Below are positions 47,886 through 58,989 of a stretch of DNA of 64,000 nt, one piece after another. This stretch comes from Silene conica (Eukaryota; Streptophyta; Magnoliopsida; Caryophyllales; Caryophyllaceae): positions 48,828,202 to 48,892,201 of the forward strand of contig CM055312.2 of assembly GCA_029255685.2 (NCBI GenBank). Reading direction: 5' to 3'. Within the stretch, counting starts at the first letter, position 1; every line of letters starts with the position of its first letter. The notes under the pieces were generated by a model, which worked only from the letters and a program-made list of their open reading frames with translations, made no database searches and was not told the DNA's origin. The position numbers were made by a program, and so were the translations under genes.

Positions 47886-48141
47886 GCATAATATATTAGT
47901 ATTCTCTAACAAAATCAAAATTAGTATATTACACAAATTAATAGTTGGCGTATTCGAGATCACACAAATTAATAGTTTGGGGATTTGTTACTATTACCGG
48001 AAAAGGAAAGGTACTTTTAGGGTCATGAGAGTTACTATTGCAGGAATAGTCCAAGCGAACTTCTTGCTTTCTAAAGAGTAAAGATAAAGGAGCATCTCAC
48101 CATTAAAAAGTTCGATTTGTAAGCTGTACATTAGTTAAGTC
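47886..48141. other. Short AT-rich flank, nothing recognised
   Basis: Non-coding sequence between the tandem repeat and the Copia LTR; no motif I can support. Confidence 0.4.
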
Positions 48142-49385
48142 TGTTGGGAAGTGTGTCCTCAACAATAGTGCGATCACATAATTAAATCTCATGACGAGAA
48201 TGCGCAAGGGATGATTCGAAATTATATTAGTCAACTGACCAACATTAATCGGTAATGATTGGCTACCTAGAGTTTGACATTACTGTCGTATGACGGTGGT
48301 GGTCAGTTGATCCCTTTAGGTCACACCTATAGGACAATTCCCATAATTGATAACATGATCAAATATATATTGATACTAGTTGATCATTTTCCTTAAACTC
48401 GTATATCGAGAAATCAGAGGTTAAATCTTATTGCAAGATTTATGTTTATAATTGAAACGTGTCAATTATTGAACATTGAACGATATTTTATAATATCGTA
48501 ATTAGAATGAATCGGGTTAAAGTTATTACAAAAGTTGTAGATTGTATTGACGATTATAGTGAATGACCATTTTATATTAGTAATTACGAATTACTTGTCA
48601 AATTGATAAATGTGATTTGTTTAATTTATAAATAATATTTATTTGATAAATATATATGTTTTAAATTAAAACTATTGTATTTTATTACTTTGTGAAACAT
48701 TGTATGTCACATAATATACAATTATACAATTGACAAAATTATAAAATAAGGTCCATTTTATGTATGTATGTACCGGTTTTGGGGTGTGCAAAAGGGAATG
48801 ATTTATGTGTGTTTATTGCTCTAAAGACACAATCGTTAAAGGGTGCTTTGAGACTATTACCTATAGCCACCCTAATTACAAGGGAAAGGGGAAGTGTTCC
48901 CCCTTGTTCCCCCCACCCATGCACGGCCGTCCCAAACCCAAGGCCACCCACAATAAAACTTGTGATTTTTCACAAGTTCATTCATTCTTATTCTAAGGCA
49001 AAAAAAATTCTAGTGAGAAGTTGTTGTTAAAACCTCTAATAATATTACTAGATAATATTATCCAAACTCATAATAATTGTATTATTAGTTTAGTAGTTCT
49101 AATTAGTGATTAGAACATAGTTGAAGGAAACCGATTCTTGTCCTAGCTTCCTCAAGATTTCGGTTTATTAAGGGGTGTCTTGGGTGCATCTTGGAGGAGG
49201 TGTTCTCTTTGAATACTAAGGAGGATCATCCTTGTGTTGATTTCGTCGGATTGTAAGTAATTCAAATCCTATTTCCGCATTTTATACTAGCATGCATAAG
49301 ATCTAAAATATAATAATTAAAATGTTAATTATCTAATTTATTTAGTATGACTATATATTAGGTTTTGAGATATTTAAACCCAACA
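48142..49385 (+). repeat. 5' LTR of older Copia element
   Basis: Strongly similar to 1415-2660 at its start, including the stretch beginning 'ctgaccaacattaatcggta', but diverged further in. Confidence 0.85.
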
Positions 49386-50909
49386 ATTGGAATAAGAGCA
49401 AATCGGTTGTTTGCATATTTTTCGTTTACATTTTTACGAAGTTATTAAGATAACAAAAATAAAATTGAAATTTTGCTTAGTAATATGGCCGAAATTTCTT
49501 ATGCATGAATACCTACTGTTTATAAATGTATTTTAGGATATTTGGAATATATTTTGCATATATATTGTTCATAGGTATTTTATTTTCGGTTTTTATTATT
49601 TTTAATGGTTAAAAATGTTTATTTTAGGGAAAAATAGTTAAAATACACTTCTGGCCGAGATTTTTCAGTATGTTTTCACATGTATTTCCTATGATATGAA
49701 TATGAGTTTTCGTAAATTATGAAGTTAAAATACATGGTTTATGAATTTTAAATGTTAAAATGCCATAAAATGAATAAAAATGGGTTTGTATAGTTATATT
49801 TCGAATTTGACTTTAAAACTTTATGAGTATGTCACATGCAATATATAAAATGTATGCTAAATTTTCCAGAAATTTATCTCATATATTGCATGTTTATTGA
49901 TTTTTAATGTAAAAATCGGATAAAAGTGACATTATTTCGACTTTAATAGTTTAAGTTGGAATTTGGCCATAAAAATTTCACACGATGTCATATATATTAT
50001 TTCCAGCATGTATAAAAATTTCGAGATTTTATTTGATTTTATGCCTGTGAAATAATTTTTGGTTAAAATTGTACGATATATGACGTAAATCGTTAAAAAT
50101 AGCAATAGTTGTTAAAATGGCCGAAAACTTTAACCCATAATAGTCATATTTGATATGTTCATCACCATATTTTTCTTGGGAGCCAAAAGTTTCTGTTTTA
50201 TTTAATATTTATTTGTTAAAAAGTTATGTTTAAAAATTGAATAATAAGAGTCATGTAATTAAAATTTCGGATATTGGGCAGTGTACTAATTAATTTTCTG
50301 TCCATTTCAGTTTCTTAAAGTATTTTGGAAAGTGTAAAAGTATTATTAGTATTTTATTTGCATTTATGGAGCTAATTATTTAATTTTCCGACTCAAAATG
50401 CTCGTTTTACGTATTATTTACGAAATAAATAATAAATCCGTGTAAATACTAATATTATTAAGGTTCTGAAATTTTAAGAAAGTTTTAAAATATTCAAAAT
50501 TTGAATTTTGAATTTTGAATTTTTCGAAATTTTATGACTCTTTTTGAATTTTATATTATTTTTTCCGTAAAACCGAGTACTACCGAACAATATTATAATA
50601 TTAAGTAAAGTCATGTTCAAAGTTTGAGTAAGACTAAATTTTGAAACCTAAATGAGTTGGGATGATTAACTTAAGAGTGAATTCCGATTCACATAATGTC
50701 AAGTGTTTTTAATCGTTAAAGCACGCAATTCCATAAAAACCGAGGTATACGATAACTATATATATAAATGACATTAAATAGGACGATTTGGCTTAGGTTT
50801 TGCATGTTAGTTCATATTCATAAGCATTGCATATTTTAATTATGATTGTCATGATTTTATTACGTAATTTTGGATTATGTAATTTTACTTAGTATGGCCT
50901 TAGTTTTTA

Positions 50910-51184
50910 GGATTAATTGATAAGAATACTCTGAACTATGGGTGTCCTGCTCAAAATACTCCAAACTTTATTTTAACTACCAATATAACAAACTAGTGCT
51001 CTAGTTCGCTTTTATTATAATATATGACATGGTACCTGCTAAATAAGTGAATAAATTTTTAACCCTTCTTTTACCCGTCTTTCCCTTTTTACTTCTATGT
51101 TAATATATTCACCTAATCACGTCATTAAAACAGGCTATAATAAGTTAACAAAACAACATATTCTACTCAAAGCAAAGGAGGGCA
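50910..51184. mobile_element. 275-bp insertion of unknown class
   Basis: Interrupts leader sequence conserved with about 4170-4190 and is flanked by a perfect 10-bp duplication ttagttttta (50900-50909, 51185-51194). No terminal inverted repeat and no A tail, so SINE and standard MITE types are not supported. A 10-bp duplication would fit a Mutator-type element. Confidence 0.7.
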
Positions 51185-52080
51185 TTAGTTTTTAAGTCGG
51201 TATTTCCCGTAATGTAAGGGGTTATCGATTCGTAAGTAATTAATGTGATCTCGTATCACTTTATTTATTGTTTTCTATTTTATAAATGTATAAAGTAGAC
51301 TAGAAAAGTTGTAATTTTTGTAAATTCCGGTGAGCCTTGAAGACGATGCCATTCGGAAAGGAGTTCCGACCAAGACGGTGTTTACCTTGGGAAGCGTGCC
51401 TCGTGAAGTTCAAGGGACCAAAGGAGTTGGTATTCGAATTTGTACTTTTATTATTTCTTTTTTAGGAAAGGTCATACTAGGGTTTATTATTTTACGCTTT
51501 TATTTTGCTTTATATGTTTCCATGCATAGCCAAATTGTCATATCATGTCATGCATTTTTTTTCGATTTAGTCGACCTAGTCCATTATTTTTTCGATAATT
51601 CACCGACTTAGTTCACTTAAACGGAGATAGATAATAATTTTGACTAGATCCCTTACAAATGAATATTGAGACTTAGCCTTACCAAAAAGTATAGACCCAT
51701 GAATCTCTTCTTCACAAGAATGTAGGGATAATAAGATTACACCTTGAAATTTGGTCGATCTCAACGAAGGTATTCGTAACCGTAGTTGCAATAAGTTCGG
51801 GCTAAAGACAATTTTTTGAAAATTGTCGACCGAGAGTTCTAAGGTAGAACCGATTAAAAAGTTAATCCACCAAATTATACCAATAAGGGTTGAATCGGTT
51901 ATACCGTGCCCAGATTAGTATGGGTTTGGGTCTCGGAATTGTTTACTTAATTGGGTAAGAGATCATTAAGTAAATAACTAAACTTGTTTAAATTTATATT
52001 TAAATTTAAATTACGAGTTTTAAGAATGATGTTGTTTTAATTCCTTCTTTTTATTGTAGTTTTATTTTTCAACATCGTCA

Positions 52081-53092
52081 ATGGCAACCAACGCTCCACC
52101 TCTCACTAATGTATCATGGCTTCGATCCTTTATGGATTGTTGCAAACTCTATAAGCATGGTTCCAATTTTAAGGATTGGGATGCGCAATTACTTTTGGCC
52201 GCTCGAGGTGACGATAAGAATCTTTACCTCTCCGAAGCCGCTCCGACCTCTCGTTCTGCGGTTCAAACTCGTGAGGCCTATGAAGCCTACAAGAAAGAGT
52301 CCTCCGCTCTTAAAAATGTGCTTATTTTCTCCATGGAGCCGGATCGCCAAAGGAGTATGATCAAGTTAAGCACATCATATGAGATATACACCAAACTTGC
52401 GACGATGTTTTCACAAACTCCAAGGGTGATTCAATATGAGGCGGCTTCCGCCTTCTTCGAAATTTGCTTGAAGGAGGGACAAAGATAAGCCCTCATGTAC
52501 TCAAACTAGTTGAGTTCGCAGAGACTCTAAAGTTGCAAGGACTTGACGTTCCCGACTCTCTCATTATTGACCGAGTCCTTCACTCTCTCAATAAGGTGAA
52601 ATCGTATGCCCAATTCCGGGTGAATTTCAACATGCGAAATCAAGAGACCACATTGGATGAATTGCATAAGATGTTTGTCCAAGCCGAGAGGGACATGGGA
52701 CTTTATGAAAGTTCCACTAAGGATGTTTTGAACATCGAGAAGAAAGGGAAAACTAACTTCAAGAGGAATGCCTTCAAAGGCAAGGGCAAGAAAACGTTCA
52801 AGCCCAAACCGGCCAAAGAAAAGACCTTTTCGAAAGGCGCTTCCACCTCATCTTCAAAATCTGAAGACAAGTGTCATTATTGCACGAGGTTAGGACATTG
52901 GAAGCGTAATTGCCCCAAATACTTGACCGACCTCAAAAATGGAAAGGCAACCGCCGTAGGTAATACTTCTCATTCAAAATCCATGTTATTTTGTCAACTC
53001 ATGTATAGTGATACAAAATTGTTGATTTTACCTTTTTTAATTGTTTTAAAGGGTCACCTCCTAATGACAAAGGCAAGGAGAAGGAAGCATGA
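52081..53092 (+). pseudogene. Copia-type Gag, frameshifted, with the same probable intron
   Basis: Clear homologue of the gag at 5138. From ATG 52081 the frame runs to 52488; one missing base just after LKEGQR (about 52486) moves the rest into another frame, which covers residues to the CCHC knuckle CHYCTRLGHWKRNC. A probable 92-bp intron 52960-53051 (GTAATACT...TTTTAAAG) lies at the same codon as in the other gag, and exon 2 again gives a lysine-rich tail ending at TGA 53090-53092. The frameshift makes it non-functional. Confidence 0.85.
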
Positions 53093-55280
53093 AGTTCCTT
53101 ACATGGATGGCTATGGTAGCATCCAATTGATTGAAGGCTTAAGAGCTTGGCTCTAATTTTCATTATTGTCTTCTTTCATATTTTGCATTTTATTTCCTAG
53201 AACAATAATTTTCTTGTAAGACAAGGATTTGAATCCTAAACAATGGTTGTAATTTTGGATATTAGTGACTTGGTTTTCAACCCAAGTCACTACTTTTGTT
53301 CTTAATCGAATTATTGATTCTTAAAATAAATTGTATAACTTGTCGAACATGAATCAAAGTGATTTCCATAAATCACTAGATAAAAACCATGAAACGTTCA
53401 TTGTAAAGTAACATTGATACGATCAATATAAAGAATCAAAACGTTGATTAAGTAAAAACGAGAAAATACACCTCTAAGAGAAAAATATTCAATCAAAATG
53501 AATATTAGTTCATTATAAGATGATCATTTTAAGTGAAAATGAGAATGAAATTATCACATCTATAAAACTTTTCATACATTCATATACATTGGTTATATCG
53601 AAAATTGATATCCTTATACAAATAAAGGTTGAAAATATTTCGCCCGCAAACCAATGATATAAATATAGGATCTTAGATAAGAATCCTACATGGGAGTCTT
53701 AAGAAGAACCCTAAATGAATGAATAAAAGAAAATACGAGAGGACACTGAAGAAACTACAGGAGGACACAAGAGGAAATGTTCCTTATGTTCATTGTTTCA
53801 AAGAGAGGATAAAGGAAACCCCGTATGAAATCGGAAGGAAATCGGTTCCTTAACAAATGATTCTTCTAAAATTATAAGATAAAAGAGAAGAAATCATCTC
53901 AATTCTCTCGATGTAGTTATAAGGGAAAATCATGTCATATTCGTCTCGAGGAAACGAAGACATGAAAGAAGTGATGTTGATTGAATGGAGGTAGACCACT
54001 ATAGGGATAGTGATACTGGTTCAAGTAAAAGCAAATGAATAACATGCGTGAAGTGAAAGGTTCATTTAAGAAATATCAAACGCTATAAAAGGAGTGATGT
54101 TGATTTTAGTGGGAGCGATATTCATTAGAGAAATGAACGTACCATTTAGAGAGAATGGTGATTCTTTAAAGCGTAAAGAAAAAGAAGTTCTCAAAATTCC
54201 AGATGAATAAAATGGAATATATTATATGATGATGGAGCTTCAAGGGAAGGTACCCATTAGAAATCAAAATGGTTGGCTACATTAATCATATTGATGAATA
54301 TGAACCTAAAACTTTTTATTTAAAATAGCCGAGATGAGTGGAAATTTTGGAGTGATGAAATCATTAATAAACTACAATATAGATTTCAGTACATAAGTGT
54401 CGGTACGTCACGAGTTCTAAGATAACAGTGGGAGCTTCCCTCAGGAAAGGAAACTCAAGATCTAGAATGAGTTCTAGATATGTACTCAAATAAGATCATA
54501 TTATACGAGATAATATGAGATAGAAGGAGACCAAAATTTGTAAGTTTTGGAATCATGAATAAAAGATTTATTCGCAAAACACTAATACAAATTAGTGATC
54601 ATGCATCAAATGCTATGGAGCAGTATTGACTGTCTTAGCATGGCAATGTCATTTGAGTTATATTAACTGTCAATGATAGATACTTTGTCAAAATCCAAAT
54701 GGGTTGTAAGAGACAACTTTGAACCCCATAAAGTGAACTGGATTGACTTCGTATAGCCCCTGGCCGCTTACATGAGGTGACATCTCAAAGCGACTAGAAT
54801 GTGAGGCGACTAATGGCAAGTTCAAATGCCATAGAGTCATATGTGATGACTAGTCGATCACATAGACAGACTGCAAGAGACACTCTGTCGGGCAAAGTGA
54901 CCGCTTATAGAGTTCTGGAAATTTTATGATAGCCGGGTCGTGGCAAGAGCTGCTATAGTATTCTTGTGAGTCAATTCTTAGACTAAAGACTACTCTCCCA
55001 AGATGGTACAGTCTTGGCATAACCTTGATCCATTCTCTACGACTTTTCGTACCTGGAGTCAAATGGGATTGCTTTGGGTTGTGACTTACTGTGGCTGCCT
55101 AAAGGGAGTAGTACGATAGAAATTGTCCACCCCTTGTCAGGGTTGTTCAAATCTCAAGGCCACTCGAGGAGAAGTTAACTGAAAATGCGTGGCCACGCTC
55201 GGAAGGTATCTATGGTAGATAATCCCGGTCAAACAGTTATTCTCCAGATCGAGGAAACCACTCATGATATAATCGAATGC
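53093..55280 (+). other. Decayed Copia 3' region
   Basis: Non-coding; matches 6172-8412 in order with many indels. AGTGGGAG motifs persist at 54108 and 54427. No pol. Confidence 0.7.
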
Positions 55281-56778
55281 TGATGCGGGAGCATAGGGGT
55301 TATTTATTTTTCCAATGCCCAAGGAAATTCAAGTCAATATGAGTTGCAACAACAAAGGCATTGAACGATTATTATTGCTCCTGCAATATCAAAAACAATC
55401 CGGAAATGAGCTGTAGTTCAGATGGGAATATCTGGGGTTTCACTTGCTTAAAATTCGAGATGTTTATAGGTATGAACTCTTGGGAATGTCTACTATCCTA
55501 TAGGCTTGGAATCAGATGAATATAATGAGCACAACTCTCACAATTAAGCTTCAAAGGCTGTCACGATTTCATGCTAAGTGCTGAAACTGAAAATAACCTA
55601 TCAGATTTTTGGTCTGTTTTCAGATGCGTATATCTGACGATTGGCATGGCCATTTTTTGAGTTCTTTAGCTTCCTAGAATCTTGAGAATGTCTATTAACC
55701 TATCGAGTTGGAATCAAGCAAAAATTCCAGATAGATTTTGCACAGCAGTCTCTCAAAGACTGTCACGATTTTGAATGCAATATTGTTCCTGTTTTGACAT
55801 GTCAGTACTCAAAGCTCAATATCTGAAGTTTGGCTTGTTCTTTTGGGTTGATTATTTTTGGAGAGTAAAGTTAACTCATTTATCTTTCCAAAGAGCTATC
55901 ATACGTCCCTAAATTCATTTTGAGCTGAGAGATACGAATTTTTGAAGTTGATGCCAGGAGAATGCCGAATGTCTGAATCTGCCCTGAGGTTGTTCTAAAA
56001 ATCACAAGTCCAAAATAGCTCGTCCAAGTAAAATGTGATCCTATCCATTGATGCAGGAGCCAAGGGGGACTCACTAATGAATAGTCAAGGGAATGGGTCA
56101 GAGTCCTTAAGGAATCCGTGCAAGAGAGTTTATACAGTTATGGTTCACCAAAGGAAATTGTCTCTATTTTGCATAGCTGGTCTTTCACTCAAAAGGGGAC
56201 ACTGGGATGCTCTTTTGTCATTGTCCAGATGTTAAAATAAGCAACAAAGGAGCCAAGCAAAGGGTATGAAAACATAAGGATTGCCTTTACATTTCAGGAA
56301 ACAGACAAGCAGACTTTATTTGCTTTTTGGCAGAGCATCTTTGCAGTTTTGGAACAGTCCTCTAACGTCCACATTAGGAGACTTTCTGCATATCTTTTGT
56401 TTATTTGTTTAGGCCATTTTAAACCACTAGATCCAAGCAAACTTCAAGGGTCCAGATTATTTTGTAAGTCTATATAAAAACAGAAACTATGCAATGTAAA
56501 AGACAGACTTGAATGAAATCAGAAAACCTTAAGAGTTTCTCTCTTATTTTCAGTTAACTTGTGCTTTGCTTAGTTAACACAAATAACTTGTGCTTCGCTT
56601 AGTTGTTTGGCTTAAGAGTGGTTTAACCCCTTGTGCATTGCTTGGGTGATTAAATTATTCTTGAGATTCACTGTTCTAAGAGATTTCTGTGCTTTGCTTG
56701 AGTCTCGAAGTTCAGGGTTTATTTATCGGTTCTTTAAGACTTCAGAAATATCACCTTACCCCCTGGTTTGGCGTATCA
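55281..56778 (+). repeat. Array LTR 1
   Basis: 1498 bp, TGATGC...TATCA. TATA-like TATATAAAAA at 56471-56480. Within U3, 55470-55620 and 55665-55800 look like two diverged copies of one segment (both with 'gaatgtct' and 'gctgtcacgattt'/'gactgtcacgattt'). Confidence 0.92.
56471..56480 (+). promoter_or_regulatory. TATA box of array LTR promoter
   Basis: TATATAAAAA upstream of the U5 block shared with the CRM-like element. Copies at 60180-60189 and 63889-63898. Confidence 0.65.
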
Positions 56779-56780
56779 AA

Positions 56781-56794
56781 TTGGTAATCAGAGC
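56781..56794 (+). promoter_or_regulatory. Primer-binding site of array element
   Basis: TTGGTAATCAGAGC, with one extra base inside the usual iMet match, as in the CRM-like element (TTGGTTATCAGAGC). Copy at 60490-60503. Confidence 0.8.
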
Positions 56795-56895
56795 TAGAGT
56801 ATAACACAATTCCATCTGGTGTTAGTCCTGAGAGAAAACAAGTGAGTTCATTTACCTAACTACATTCAAAACTACAAAAACCAACCAATGAGTGA

Positions 56896-57996
56896 AGAGA
56901 GGTTAGCAAAGTCTTGGTTTGCTTCTTAAGGAATCTGTTTTGTGAAAGTTATTGTCATTCTGATTTTTACACGGATAAACCAGTTGCCAATGGTGTTATT
57001 CCTTATATTCATGCTTCTAAGATAAAGGCTCATGAACTTGGCACCCTTACCAAGTCCATGGCAGCACTTAAGAAGAGTTTACAAACCTCAAGAAAAGGAC
57101 ATGAAGATGCTGTACAGACAAAGAAAGAAACCAGAAGTTATGGAGTTCTAAGGCAGCCAAAACCACCAGAATTGTACCAAGAGGAACACCACCTGCTCCA
57201 TGAATGTTCCGAGTCATCTCCTGCCTTTATAGGGAAAGGTACAACACCATTACTTCCTTTTTTTAATGGTGAAAGCCGTAGAGCATTTGTGTCTTGGTTA
57301 TATGCTGTTGAAATCTATTTTCAGAACAAATGTTTTTCTGAGAAAATGAAGCTTGAATTGGTAGTGTCCTGTTTAAAGAGTGGTGTGTTGACGTGGTATA
57401 ATAATCTTAATTTTTCAAGGAGAATGGAAGGGAAGAGTAGGATAAGTTCTTGGTTTAAACTTGAGAAGAAAATGAGACTAAAGTTTTTACCTTGTTCTAC
57501 CATGGATGAATTGTGGGCTGAACTTACAACCCTTAAGCAAAATTCCTTGAGTGTTCTTGAGTATGCTAAATTATTTGAGGAATTACATTTTGTGTGTGAC
57601 CATGAAGTTAGTTCTCTCCAAAGTAGAATCAGATTTTATCTTGGATTGAAAACTGGAATTGTTAGGAGAATTAATTTAGGAATGATACACTCATATGGAG
57701 AAATGCTTGAGTTGGTTGTGTGTGTGGAGGAGAGCTTAGCAAGGCCTAGAAATCACGAGGTCTTAGCTAGAGGGGACAGTTTAGAGGTCGTCAAAACAGT
57801 TGGGAAAGAAAGGGGTTTAGATCAAGGGGTTATTGAACCATGCTTGAATCCTGTTCATCATGACTCTAAATGCATTAAGCCAAAAGCCATGGATGCTTGT
57901 ACCAAAGTGAATAGCTCTTGTAACCTTGTTCTTAAAAATCTATGTCATGATATCGGAACCATACCCAATCCTACATTTGAGATTTCGAAAAACTAG
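56896..57996 (+). CDS. Gag-like ORF1 of array element, copy 1
   Basis: Open from 56896 to 57996; the first ATG is at 57058, giving 312 aa. The retrotransposon gag core is about residues 112-272 counting from the TTG codon at 57914-1000 (56914): LPFFNGES, WLYAVEIYFQ, VLTWYN, KLEKKMRLKFLP, LKQNSLSVLEYAKLFEEL. There is no zinc knuckle. Upstream at 56888, ATG begins MSEERLA exactly as in the CRM-like gag, but that frame stops after 13 codons, and ORF1 lies in another frame. The ancestral start has therefore been disconnected. Gag would package element RNA; whether this version is translated is unknown. Confidence 0.7.
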   Translation, partial: REVSKVLVCFLRNLFCESYCHSDFYTDKPVANGVIPYIHASKIKAHELGTLTKSMAALKKSLQTSRKGHEDAVQTKKETRSYGVLRQPKPPELYQEEHHLLHECSESSPAFIGKGTTPLLPFFNGESRRAFVSWLYAVEIYFQNKCFSEKMKLELVVSCLKSGVLTWYNNLNFSRRMEGKSRISSWFKLEKKMRLKFLPCSTMDELWAELTTLKQNSLSVLEYAKLFEELHFVCDHEVSSLQSRIRFYLGLKTGIVRRINLGMIHSYGEMLELVVCVEESLARPRNHEVLARGDSLEVVKTVGKERGLDQGVIEPCLNPVHHDSKCIKPKAMDACTKVNSSCNLVLKNLCHDIGTIPNPTFEISKN

Positions 57997-58904
57997 CCTA
58001 CACCAACAATGGCCTCCATAAGGCAAGCGATGACAAAGTTACTGATTTGGGTTCTTTAGAACTGGTTGTGGACAAAGGGCTGCCAGGCCTTCGAATTTTG
58101 GAGTTAGGACAGCCTATGATGGTGTTCAATGGTGAAACCTGTTGGGATCCATTCAAGGGTGAAGTAAGAGAAGAGTTTTGGGTTGTTCCGTACTCAATTA
58201 TGCCAAATCTGACCCCCTGCACCAGACCTTATCCTTACTTCAAAACCAACATGTTGGGAGGCATAACTTGTGCTCTTTCAACCCCACACTTCCATTTTTA
58301 TATGTTGGTGAGGCTGCAAGTCAGTCTTGATCATTTGGGTGCAAATCCAGACATGTTAAGAATGAGAAATGATGAAATATATCAACTTAAATTATTCTCT
58401 CCAGTTCTGAAATTCTTGTGTTTCAAGGGGAATCTTGTTCAAATGCACTGTGAGCATTTGTTGAAGGGGCTTAAGATATCAGGTGTAAGTTCTCTACATG
58501 ATTTTAGAGTAGTCTTGGCACTTTTGGTAATGTTTGTGTTGAAATTAATACACAAAAACAACAACAGCCCCTTAATGGCATTGTTGTGCTCAATTGGGGA
58601 TATTAATTCTAATCATGGGTTAAGCTTGGGCGCTTACATGTTGATGGTCATTATATGTGCTATCATTGTTGTCAAGCTTGGAGTAAAACTTCCTTGGCCT
58701 TTTGATGAAAGGTACATAGACTCATTTGGAAAGAAAACAGGAATGGGCACAAATAGAGACAACGAGGGTGCACATGCTTATGGCTTAAATGTCCAATTCT
58801 CCATTTTTTTTGCTGTACTCCAGAGTGCTACTCCTATGAGTCCAAGGCAATCTATCATGGTATTTGATCCAGGAGGTAAAAGGGTGATGCCAGCTCATGA
58901 CTAG
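57981..58904 (+). CDS. Unidentified ORF2 of array element, copy 1
   Basis: Frame open from 57981, overlapping ORF1 by 16 bases in another frame; the first ATG is 58116, giving 262 aa. I do not recognise the family: no protease, RT, RNase H or integrase motif. Two hydrophobic stretches (VVLALLVMFVLKLI and YMLMVIICAIIVVKLGV) could be membrane segments or chance. It ends 85 bases before the LTR at 58990. The second copy encodes the identical product. It may be a decayed or recombined protein, a captured sequence, or a chance frame. Confidence 0.5.
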   Translation, partial: DFEKLAYTNNGLHKASDDKVTDLGSLELVVDKGLPGLRILELGQPMMVFNGETCWDPFKGEVREEFWVVPYSIMPNLTPCTRPYPYFKTNMLGGITCALSTPHFHFYMLVRLQVSLDHLGANPDMLRMRNDEIYQLKLFSPVLKFLCFKGNLVQMHCEHLLKGLKISGVSSLHDFRVVLALLVMFVLKLIHKNNNSPLMALLCSIGDINSNHGLSLGAYMLMVIICAIIVVKLGVKLPWPFDERYIDSFGKKTGMGTNRDNEGAHAYGLNVQFSIFFAVLQSATPMSPRQSIMVFDPGGKRVMPAHD

Positions 58905-58989
58905 AACTGCTCTTTTGAAAAGCAAGGGGTGTAGTAAATTTTTTCTTACATTCAAAATTTGAGGCAAATTTTCTTCAGCCTAGGGTGGA

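Larger units (their letters stand above)
48142..55280 (+). mobile_element. Older relative of the Copia gag-only element, 3' end lost
   Basis: LTR 48142-49385 (1244 bp) starts TGTTGGGAAGTGTGTCC like the LTR at 1415. The primer site (TGGAATAAGAGC at 49388) is decayed. Leader, gag and 3' region follow in the same order as the array at 1-10943, but gag is frameshifted. The 3' LTR is absent: the element stops at 55280, in sequence that matches about 130 bp before the LTR of the other copy, where the second array begins. Confidence 0.85.

Noticed and set aside
58047..58904. ORF2 of the array as an envelope protein
   Set aside because: Two hydrophobic stretches are not enough: no signal peptide, cleavage site or known fold is visible.
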